From Voacanga thouarsii (lineage: Eukaryota > Streptophyta > Magnoliopsida > Gentianales > Apocynaceae), in assembly GCA_026120185.1 (NCBI GenBank), contig JANUWF010001272.1, positions 2,108,001 to 2,172,000 of the forward strand: a stretch of DNA of 64,000 nt, given 5' to 3'. Shown in pieces: positions 22,176 through 31,439 of the stretch. A model generated the notes under the pieces. The model had not been told where the DNA came from, made no database searches, and saw only the letters and a program-made list of their open reading frames with translations. Position 1 is the stretch's first letter, and each line of letters starts with the position of its first letter. Position numbers and translations under genes: made by a program.

Positions 22176-24060
22176 CAACAACTCTTGTTGATACTTTCGC
22201 TAGAAAAATTATTTTCTATTCAATCCACAAGCTATCTCCCTATTTTCACATCGGGCAAAAATTACCATTTTGCCCTTCTCACACAACATTCCCCCACACA
22301 ACTTCAAAACAATAAACTCACATCCAAAGCATATAAAAATCATATGAAAGCATATTTAAACATGAAATAAAGCATGTTATGCATCCCCAACCCCCTTACT
22401 CTAAGGTTGGTCTTGACTGGGGTTTCACAGATATTATATATAATAATAATATCAAGTAGAGCCTTTTATATAAATAATCATAATAAGTAAAATATTAATT
22501 TTGTAAGTCTTATATTCATAAATATCATTAAAATTTATTATCTTTTAATCAAAATCTATTAAAATTTATTTAGTCTCTTTCAATCAAGACCCATTAAAAT
22601 TTATTTTCAACTAATTTTAGTTATCAAGTATTGTGAAACAATTAATTATTAATAAATCATTATTTTACCTAATACCACCTAGGACTCTTCATCAAATAAA
22701 CTCTAAATTATTCTTAGCAAGATTTAAACCTTCAACTTATTAGTACCTATTTCCCGAAACAATAATTATTTTAAATATCAAATTAGTCTTAGCTTATAAA
22801 CCCTTTTTATTTATTATTTGGCCTTAAAGCTTGGGACACTAGGATCATGAAAGTTGTGAGTTAAGCTAGCTTTATTTGTGAAAGTTGATTTTAGCTTGAG
22901 ATTAATTATGGCTTGTATTTACCCCAGGCGGGGTTGGGTTAGCTATTGAAGACCTTTATTTTATCTCAAGCTAAGGATCAGGTAAGCTCCTGTATAAAGC
23001 TTGTTTCATGCAAAATGCTTATTATGGCAAGCCAAATGTAGAGTGCATGGACACTCATTTCGGTAAAGGCAATTGATGATTGACTTCTTACTTATTTCAG
23101 TCAAACAAATTATTTGAAAATTAATAAGCAAATTTACTCAATCTCAAAACTTTTTCTAAAACTAATTTTGACAAAGGCTTTGGAAACCCTTAATTGCCAT
23201 ATTTAAGTAGAACTATGTTTTGTTCCTCTTTCCCCAAGTGGGGTAAGTTACGTTGAGTAGTCAATAAGGGTGGACTACTAGGACTAGTCTTTGAAGGGTT
23301 AGGGTGAGTCTCTCAGTAGGTGGCCACCTCTGAGGGATTAGTCCTCCCTGGATAGGATATCAGTCCAATAGATCGTGCCGATCCGAGCTAGCAATTTTTT
23401 TTTTCAGTCAAGTGACTGTGTGTTGCTGGAATGGACAACCGGTTGTTGTTTAGGTATAAAGAAGGAGTAGTATCTTGCCCGATAGGCCGATCACCTACCT
23501 TTTGTTAGTCTGTACAAAGTGTTGGCATTTTGACCGGTTATGGGGCCCAACGTGTGGTAACCTATGATCATTTCTTTTGAGTGGTTGATTTTATTGATTA
23601 TGTATGGTTGGAAAAGCCAAAACACCACTCTTGATTTTGACTAATGTTTATTGATTGCTAGTATTTCTCTTATAAAGATTTATACTTTGCATTCACGAAC
23701 TGTTTTCACTGGACACTTAAAGCATACACGGACTTACTGAGATTTTTGTCTCATTACCCTTTTTACCATGATTTCAAGTCAATCATGCTGTGGGGATGAG
23801 TAGCTAGATATTGCCTGCCTTGGAAGATTTTTTTGATATTTAATTTGTGTAATGCTTTGGGGAGTTGAGAGTGGATAATTTTATTATAGATTTGATTTTG
23901 GAATTCTTGGATTCATTCTTGGGTTGTAATAAATTTTAAGTTAAAATATTATTTTTTATTATGCTATTTTCATTGTGTGACCTAGTTATAAAGACCCATT
24001 GTATTTTGGATGGGGCGACATCCCCGGCCCTGGCGGGCATAGGTAGTGGGGTGTTACAAG

Positions 24061-24073
24061 TAGTATCAGAGAC
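24061..24073 (+). promoter_or_regulatory. Element B primer binding site
   Basis: TAGTATCAGAGAC, two bases after the LTR end, two mismatches from the initiator-Met tRNA primer site TGGTATCAGAGCC used by many chromoviruses. Confidence 0.8.
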
Positions 24074-24157
24074 TAGGTTATAGGCAAATATTGATAGTAT
24101 ATATACTATTTATCTAAGTTTAAATTTTTGTCTAACCTATCTTGTTGATGCTATAGG

Positions 24158-24622
24158 ATGGTTAGGATGCTTAGGACCGCGAGGAAAGGGTAGCAATGGC
24201 ACCCGCCTATCCCTATATACCCGAAAAACCTTGCAATTCCCCAGTCTGCCCCTCAGCTAGTTATCCCTATGAAGGATAGCAGTGATGATGAGGTCCAGAT
24301 CCATGAGCCATCCCCAATTCCAGTGATAGACATAAGTTCTGACAGTGACGATGAGGTGATAGTAGTGGAGCATGTACCCTACCCTCCTAGTCCCGTAGTG
24401 GACTTAGCAGCAAATAGCGATGACCCGAGGGAGATAGATTATGAGTCTCCACCTAGGCCTTCTTTCACTCCTCCTTTCACCCGAGTTGAACCCGGGGAGA
24501 GTTCTAGGCGCCCTGGGAAGGAGCTGATGGAGGGATTTGCCAGTGGGGTAGGGGTAGATTTTTCTAAGAATTCTGGAGGTTGGTTGTATGAGGCTGATGA
24601 TAAGGTTTCTGATGAGGACTAG
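24158..24622 (+). pseudogene. Pre-gag leader ORF of element B (unknown function)
   Basis: A 155-codon frame from ATG 24158 with one TAG at codon 12; open without interruption from ATG 24269 to TAG 24620 (117 residues). The start at 24158 is chosen because ATAGGATGG there matches the start context of the homologous frame in element A (7157). The product is very acidic, rich in Ser and Pro. Residues 18-29 of the open part read PVIDISSDSDDE, followed by EVIVVE and PVVDLAANSDD: the hydrophobic-plus-acidic pattern of SUMO-interacting motifs. The C-terminal FSKNSGGWLYE segment is shared with element A. No known domain recognised. About 250 non-coding bases separate it from gag; joining to gag by splicing is possible but unproven. 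Confidence 0.6.
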
Positions 24623-24873
24623 AGGACTAGGAGTTATTTTGAATTGGATGTTTATTTATTTATTATTTTTCGAAAACTTTTATGTAAGGATTTTTAATTC
24701 TGTTTTCTATCAAAATTTCGAATTTATGCAAGTCAATTTTTGAAAGAGAATTTATTCCATAGGCAAAATTTACATCTGATTTCTTTTTACATATATTTGA
24801 CTATGAATGCATGCGCACCTAAAATGATTTGATCATTGAATGCATACACTTATCATTTATGGTGTGGTTTAGA

Positions 24874-25880
24874 ATGGCACTCAAGATCATGCAGCTTTAT
24901 CCAGCAAAAGCCAATCATGTGGCACCGGAAGTTGAGACAGCCCAGATGCACTCACCCGACCGGGGTGATGGGAGTGGTCCAGATATGGGCGTGAGGTCTG
25001 AAATTTCGACTGATGTGATGGTAGGCCAGACATTCAGCAAGATGGCCGAAATTCTACAGACTCTGACCGAGCGAAGGAACCCTAAAGGGGAAGATGAGGC
25101 ATTAGAGTGGTTTCTGAAGTTTTAACTGCCCGTCTTTTTGGGCGAAGCAAAACAAGATCAGAAGGTAAAACAGTGGATCGTGCAAATGGAGGACATATTT
25201 GCAACGCTTCAGTACGCCAAGGAGCAGATGGTTAAGTTTGCGGCTTTTCGGTTGAGAGGACCAGCTTAGACATGGTGGCAGCGAGTTCAAGACGACTGGG
25301 AAATGAGTGAGCAGGAATTAACATGGTCTAACTTTGTTGAAGTCTTCCGAGCTGAGTACATCCCTCAGTGGATCGTGGAAAAGCGGGAGGATGAATTTCA
25401 GAATTTGAAGCAGGGGAGCATGTCAGTGGCTCAGTACGCGGCACGATTCACCCATCTGTCAAAATATTGCCAGAGATTAGTGGATACCGAGCAAAATAGG
25501 ACAAGGCAGTTTGTCAAAGGGCTGAGGCCGGAATTGAGGAGGGTGTTGGGAACTTCTCTGCCAATGACCTATTCAGGGGCAGTGGACGCAACTACCTGCA
25601 CTGAGAATGAGGACCGCAGCAGAATGGCAGCAAGGCCTTTTCAATCGCCAAGGCAGCCACAAGGGCACTTCTAAGGACAGCAATCTAACAAGCGCCCAGC
25701 CAACCAGCAATGGCAGAACTGGGAAAAGCAAGCCGGATAGCACCAGTGGGTCCTGCTCAAAACCTTCCAACATACCGATAGTGTGAGAAAAAGGGCCACG
25801 CAGAGAAGAATTGATGGTCCAAGGGTGGCGAAAGGAAATGTTTTCACTGCGGCGACCCGAACCACCTGCGAAATGCCTAC
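24874..25880 (+). pseudogene. Element B gag (broken)
   Basis: Capsid and nucleocapsid precursor that would form the cytoplasmic particle. Likely start at the M of MALKIMQLYP. Retrotransposon gag core: FATLQYAKEQMVKFAAFRLR, then WSNFVEVFRAEYIPQ, QGSMSVAQYAARFTHLSKYC and FVKGLRPELRRVLG. In-frame stops at 25123 (TAA), 25267 (TAG, inside GPA-TWWQ), 25672 (TAA) and 25738 (TAG). A frameshift between 25740 and 25782 precedes the zinc-knuckle region. The second knuckle reads CFHCGDPNHLRNAYP (about 25840-25884), with the last cysteine replaced by Tyr. Length matches the Tekay type. Confidence 0.85.
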
Positions 25881-25981
25881 CCTAAGTTGCACTGAGTCGG
25901 GTAAGGAAACCCCGCACAGAACTCGGGGCCCAACAGAGCCAACACCGTGGGAGCATCCGGGAGTGGAGCACCGAAGCCGCA

Positions 25982-26300
25982 AATGAAGGCCAAGGTTTTT
26001 GCTCTCAACAGAGAGGAAGTTGGGACTGATGCAACGATTGTGGAAGGTACGTTTACTATCCACGGACGACCTGTTAATGCATTAATTGATCTTGGCTCTA
26101 CTCACTCCTATTTAAACAAGATTTTTGCATGTCATTTGGGTTGGAATGGAGTAGAGCTACCTTTCACTTTAGTGGTAAGCACACCTTTGGGGAAAATGGT
26201 GTAAGCAGATCGGTATTTGTGAAAAATTGTAAAATTGATGTGGGGAGAGAAAGTCTGGAGAGAGACCTGATAGTATTGGACATTGAAAATTATGATTTGA
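25982..26300 (+). pseudogene. Element B protease region
   Basis: Aspartic protease that would cut the polyprotein. The active-site motif reads LIDLGSTHSYL with the catalytic Asp at 26088-26090; the usual residue after Asp in this family is Ser or Thr, here Leu, which probably impairs activity. Frames change near 26200. Downstream segment LILGMDWLAKHGARVDC (26292-26344) is the typical link between protease and RT. It follows gag in the same transcript. Confidence 0.8.
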
Positions 26301-26599
26301 TATTGGGGATGGATTGGTTAGCCAAGCATGGGGCAAGAGTAGACTGTAAGAATAAGTCGGTCCAATTCGTTAGACCGGGTTGTGATGTATTGGAGTTCGA
26401 TGGCAAGAAGGTAAAGGAGTTAACGTATTTGATAACGGGGGCTAAGGCCCGAAAATTGCTGAAACAAGGATGTCAAGGGTTCCTGGCTTACGTGATAAAC
26501 AAGCCGAAGGACCAGTGCACTCTAGAGGATACCGAAGTAGTGAAGGATTTTCCCGGTGTGTTCCCAGCAGAACCTGATTCTTTACCTCCCAGCGAACCC

Positions 26600-27834
26600 T
26601 GTACCGGATGGCATTGGCAGAACTAAAAGAGTTGAAGGAATAGTTAGAGGAGTTAGTGAGTCAAGGCTACATCAGACCTAGCACGTCGCCCTGGGGAGCG
26701 CCTGTGCTATTTGTGAAGAAAAAGAACGGGACTCTAAGGCTATGCATCGACTATCGGGGTTTGAACAACTTGAAGATTAAGAACAAGTATCCCCTACCAC
26801 AGATTGATGAGCTGTTCGATCATTTGCAAGGTTCCAGTTGCTACTCCAAGCTAGATTTGAGGCAAGGGTACTACCAAGTGCGGATAAAAGAGGAGGATAT
26901 CTCCAAGACGGCTTTCAACACCAAATATGGGCATTATGAGTTCGTGGTAATGTCGTTCGGGGTGACCAATGCTCCAGCAGTATTCATGGACCTGATGCAC
27001 CGAGTGTTCCTACCCTATCTGGACAATTTCGTAGTGGTCTTCATCGATGACATTTTGATTTACTCTAAGAGTCTGAAGGAGCATGCGGAGCATCTGAAGC
27101 TTGTATTGGAGAAGCTTCGGGAGCACAAGTTGTACGCCAAGTTTAGCAAGTGTGAATTCTGGTTGGACAGTGTGGCATTCCTTGGCCATGTGGTGACCAA
27201 GGAGGGAATCAAGGTAGACCCAGCAAAGGTTGAAGCGGTGTTAGACTGGAAGCAGCCGGAGAATATCACCAAGATCCGAAGTTTCTTGGGACTGGCTGGT
27301 TATTACCGGAGGTTCATCAAAGGGTTCTCGACACTCGCATCACCAATGACCCGACTGCTGAGGAAGGATGTTCCATTTGTATGGAACGAGAAATGCGAGA
27401 AAAGTTTTCAAGAGCTGAAGCGGAGGTTGATGACGACACCAGTATTGAGTCTGCCAGAGGAAGGTAAGCCTTACGCGCTATATACCGACGCCTTAAAAGA
27501 AGGATTGGGAGCAGTATTGATGCAAGAGTGGAAGGTGATCGCTTACGCTTCTCAGAAGCTGAGACCTCATGAAGTCAACTATTCGACTCATGATCTGAAG
27601 CTGGCAGCTATCGTGTTCGCCCTGAAGAAATGGCAACACTACCTGTACGGAGCCGAATATGAGGTGTTCATCGACCACAAGAGTCTGAAGTATATCTTCA
27701 CTCAGAAGGATCTGAACTTGAGGCAGCGAATATGGGTGGAATTTCTAGAAGAATACCGTTGTCCAATCAACTACCATCTCGGGAAGGCCAATGTTGTGGC
27801 GGTCGCCCTGAGCAGGAAAGTTGGAATGGCCAGA
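26600..27834 (+). pseudogene. Element B reverse transcriptase and RNase H
   Basis: Copies the RNA into DNA and degrades the RNA strand. The frame is open from 26656 to 27861. RT motifs in order: [59 protein letters not shown], the catalytic box [11 protein letters not shown] (FIDD at 27040-27051) and [11 protein letters not shown]. RNase [16 protein letters not shown] from 27481 (Ser usually follows DA; Leu is shared with element A) and [20 protein letters not shown] deletion of about 50 bases at about 26595, relative to element A, removed the segment between PPS and YRM, and a TAG at 26641 precedes the RT core. The RT core itself looks intact. Confidence 0.95.
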
Positions 27835-27867
27835 CTAAGGGTGCAGGAAATTCAAGCGGTTTAGGAT

Positions 27868-28850
27868 ATGTTGGATAGAAGGGCAGAAGTGCAAGACCAA
27901 AGAATTATCGTCAGCAATTTGAAGTTGGTAGCAGATTTGAAGCTGGAAATTATGGAAGCTCAGCAAAGCAACACCGAGTTTCAACTTTTCAAGGATAAGG
28001 AGCTCAAGCGGCCAGACAGTGAATTCTGTCAAGACGAAGCGGGAGTTTTGCATTTCAGGGATTGGTTGTGTGTACCCGGAGAGTAGCAAATAAAGGATAG
28101 AATTTTGGAAGGGGCGCACAAGAGAAAATACGCCATTCATCCAGGGGAAGTCAAGATGTATCAAGACTTGAAGAGAGCCTATTGGTGGCCCAAACTGGAG
28201 CGAGATATGGTCAAGTATGTCTCGACCTATCTCACCTGCCAAAAAGTTAAAGCGAAGCATAAGAAGTCAGCGGGACTTCTACAGCCATTGCCAGTACCAG
28301 AATGGAAATGGGAGGAGGTGATTATGGATTTTGTCACCGGACTTCCCATGTCAAAGAACCAGAAGGACGCCATATGGGTAGTGGTGGATCGACTGACCAA
28401 GTCGGCTCATTTCATACCGGTAAATGTAAGAGACTTTACGGAGAAGTTGGCTCAAACTTATGTTTGAGAGATAGTTCGACTACACGGAGTTCCTTCAAGC
28501 ATAGTCTCTGACCGAGACCCGAGGTTTACATCTCGATTTTGGGGCAAGTTTCAGGAAGCAATAGGGTCGAGTTTGAAATTCAGTACAACGGCGCATCCGC
28601 AGACTGATGGGCAGTTAGAAAGGGTCATACAAATATTGAAAGATATACTGAGAGCCTGTGTTTTAGATTTTGTGGACAAGTGGATAGAGTGTGTACTGTA
28701 CGTGGAGTTTTCATATAACAATAGCTATCAAACTTTAATTGGGATGGCACCGTATGAGGCTTTGTATAGACGCAAGTGTCAGGTACCGCTGTATTAGAGT
28801 TGGTCAGAAGAGGGTCACGTAAGCCAAACCGGAGAAGTCTGTGTCCAAGA
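27868..28850 (+). pseudogene. Element B integrase core
   Basis: Inserts the cDNA into the chromosome. The zinc-binding N-domain (HKRKYAIHPGEVKMY… from about 28119) keeps both His, but the first Cys of the CLTC pair is Tyr (TYLTCQ). Catalytic core: MDFVTGLP with Asp at 28327, SDRDPRF with Asp at 28510, and Glu in DGQLERVIQ at 28618. The last two are separated by exactly 35 residues, so D-D-35-E is complete. Stops: TAG 27862, TAG 28084, TGA 28465 and TAG 28795. A frame change lies between 28797 and 28886. Confidence 0.93.
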
Positions 28851-28885
28851 AATGTAGGGTAAAGTCAAATTGATCAGGGAAAAGG

Positions 28886-29380
28886 TTGAAGATGGCTCAG
28901 AGTCAACAGAAGAGCTATGCGGACAACCGACGGAGAGAATTGGAGTTGCAAGTCGGGGACAACGTATTTCTGAAATTGACGCCAAATGGGGGGATCTTGA
29001 AATATCCAAAGGGTGAAAAGTTGAATCCGAGGTATTTTGGGCCGTTTCCGATTAAGGAAAGGATTGGACCGGTAACTTACAGATTGGACCTGCCAGATGG
29101 GTTGATGGGAATTCACGATGTGTTTCATGTGTCACAACTAAAGAAATACAATGCTGATCCCGGCCATGTTCTGAATAACGAGCCGTTGGTATTGCAACTC
29201 AATTTGAGCTATGTGGAGAAGCCCGTGCGAATAATAGACCGCAGTATCAAGAGTCTTCGGAACAAGCAGATACCAATGGTCAAGGTTCAGTGGGAGCATC
29301 ATCGCACGCAGGATGCCACATGGGAATTAAAAGAGTGGGTTAAGCGGAAGTATCCTGATCTGAAGTCGAGGTATGCTTGA
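28886..29380 (+). pseudogene. Element B integrase C-terminus with GPY/F module and chromodomain
   Basis: Open frame of 164 codons to TGA 29378. Order: QKSYADNRRRELELQVGD, the GPY/F module RYFGPFPIKERIGPVTYRL (about 29029-29085), IHDVFHVSQLKKY, and a chromodomain-like end PVRIIDRSIKSLRNKQIPMV followed by KVQWEHHRTQDATWELKEWV (29281-29340). Chromodomains of this lineage lack some of the aromatic cage and are thought to steer integration to heterochromatin. This identifies the element as a chromovirus. The pre-LTR phrase GGGACAAAATTCTTTTAAG overlaps the end and is shared with element A. Confidence 0.93.
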
Positions 29381-29401
29381 ATTTTGGGACAAAATTCTTT
29401 T

Positions 29402-29414
29402 AAGAAGGGGAGGA
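29402..29414 (+). promoter_or_regulatory. Element B polypurine tract
   Basis: AAGAAGGGGAGGA immediately before the 3' LTR start: the plus-strand primer site for second-strand synthesis. Confidence 0.9.
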
Positions 29415-29667
29415 TGTGAAACCGCAGTCGAAACCAACCTTAGAGTAAGAGGGTTGGGTTGCATATCATATTTTATTGCACATTTAAATATATTTTTATA
29501 TGATTTTCTATGCTTTGGATTTGTGTGTTATAGTCTCGAGGGCTTAATTATGTTCATTGAGTAAGAAGAGCAAAATGGTAATTTTTGCTTAAGGTAAAAA
29601 TAGGGAGATAGCTTGAGGATTAAATAAGAAAAATATTTTAGAGAGAAAATAAGAACAAGAGGCGTTG

Positions 29668-29722
29668 TGGTTTAGTGGTTAGAGCTTTGGAATTAATTCT
29701 TGAGGTCCTGGGTTCAAATTCC
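29668..29722 (+). other. tRNA-like segment in B 3' LTR
   Basis: A box TGGTTTAGTGG (29668-29678) and B box GGTTCAAATTCC (29711-29722), the same as in the 5' LTR with only one or two changes between them. Confidence 0.6.
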
Positions 29723-31348
29723 ATCATTGGAGCTTTAGCAGGATTAAATTTTATTTTTTCTTAGGAAGGCTGTATTTTTGGCCTTAGGTTCTTTAGAGTA
29801 GAGTAGAGGTGTTTTCCTAGGGGAGACATGATAGGAGTACCCTAATCCTATTCTTGTACCCTACAAAAACTCCTAAGGGAATTCATCCCTTCTTGATCCT
29901 TAAATTTTCGTACTTCTCAGTTCATTAGGTTGGTCAATTTGTTCTAGCCAATTTTATTCCAGAAATTTTAGTAAAGTGCTGTGGTTTTGAAGGTTCAAAA
30001 TGTCTAAGTGAGAGACATCATATGGACCGAAAGTGTGGAAGAGATGGGGAAGGTTTCAAGAGAATTAATTCCCCTAGTGAACCTTCAAAACTTCACTTTA
30101 GCTATGTTCATTTTCCTTTATATAGTGATCTGAAATTTTTCTAGCTTTTTGTGCCTTCAAGGTGTTGAAATTTTTTGCCATCATTCCCTCCCAAATGCTG
30201 ATAGAAAATAGCCCTCTTGACCAGCTTGAAATTTGAAATTTTCTGGCTAAATTCGGACTGTACAAATGGTGTGCAAAACCAGGAAATTTCCTGGGTAAAA
30301 TCGCAACATGTTTGAGCTTAAAGCAAGCTGTCTTCTTTTAGTTTTCTCCCAACTCCTTAGCCTCGTTTTTCCTCCATGAAGAAGGCTGGAAACCAGCCTT
30401 GAAGGACCACTAAATGCCCCTTCAAACTCTCTGCAATCTGGCTGGAAAATGGCAGCAAAAGCTGCCTAGAAAAATTCCAGCACTTACGAAATCTGTACAG
30501 GATTTTCTGTCCAGCTTTGTTTCCTATTCTAGCCCTGGCCGAAACTTTATTCTTTTTCTGCACTAACCTCTCTTGAACAGCTATGAACAGAATCCCATTT
30601 TCTTCCCCAAGCTTCTGTACGAAAACCAGTCATTGCTGCCCTAAAATATCTCCAATAAATTACTCCAATCATGCCTTGATTGGATACCAAAATTCCATCA
30701 ATCCTAATTTAGAAAACATCCATAAAATAACCTTTAAACAATCAGACATTTCCTTCACCATTGCAACCCCTCTTTTCAGCCACCATTAGCCTTCTTCAAC
30801 CAGCTTTCATCCAGCCAAATCATTGAGCAATCAGTCGGCTATTACAGCTCCAAAAAGCTCTCCATTGATCAAAGATATTCTTGTTATATTTTGTTTCCAA
30901 ATTTGATTCCCAAAAATATTCTTTTAGGATTTCAACAACCAGCCTTTCCTTTTCCTTTCAAACCAGAAAAATCATCTACCTAAACTATCCAACCAATTCA
31001 GCCACTGCACACACACAGAATTTCGGCAGCTTCAAATCCAAAATCCCTCCATTTTCTTCAACCTTCAAGCACACATAGAACTACTCACTTCTCTCGCCTA
31101 ATACCTCTCCAAACCACTTCAATCTCCTTCAAAATAATTCCAAAATTCATCTACTCACTGCCGTGAGTCCATCCATACCATTTTTAACATCAAACTCCAA
31201 AATCTAACTCTCTCCTTTGGATAAAAAATCAGTATTTTTGTGAAGGCTCAAGAACACCTTCAAGGAAGTTTGTTCAAACAACTTCATCTTCACTAATCTT
31301 TGATCTCTATTGAATATATAAATGAACAAACATGTTAATGGGCTCTCT

Positions 31349-31350
<2 letters not shown>

Positions 31351-31437
<87 letters not shown>
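31351..31437 (+). repeat. (CT)n microsatellite in B 3' LTR
   Basis: About 43 CT units, nearly twice the run in the 5' LTR. Both were identical at insertion, so the difference is post-insertion slippage. Confidence 0.95.

Positions 31438-31439
<2 letters not shown>

Larger units (their letters stand above)
18124..22429 (-). mobile_element. Inverted solo LTR of family B
   Basis: 4306 bases, the reverse complement of a complete B-family LTR: on the plus strand TGTAACACCCCGG at the left and GGTTTCACA at the right. A perfect 5-base target duplication GATAT flanks it (18119-18123 and 22430-22434), and the empty site is visible in the B 3' LTR near 32164. There is no internal region, so a full element inserted in opposite orientation and then recombined to a solo LTR. 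It diverges more from the B LTRs than these do from each other, so it came from a different family member. Confidence 0.93.
15401..24058 (+). repeat. Element B 5' LTR, split by an inverted solo LTR
   Basis: Left part 15401-18123, right part 22435-24058; net 4347 bases, TGTGAAACCC…GTGTTACA, against 4390 for the 3' LTR. It contains the tRNA-like segment (15650-15704), a CT microsatellite (17342-17389) and the block shared with family A near 23270. The junctions are defined by the GATAT duplication around the inserted solo LTR. Confidence 0.92.

Noticed and set aside
18124..22429. An inverted full-length element or an assembly inversion
   Set aside because: Perfect GATAT duplication, complete LTR ends and the empty site in the 3' LTR show a genuine insertion. 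There is no internal domain, so it is a solo LTR.
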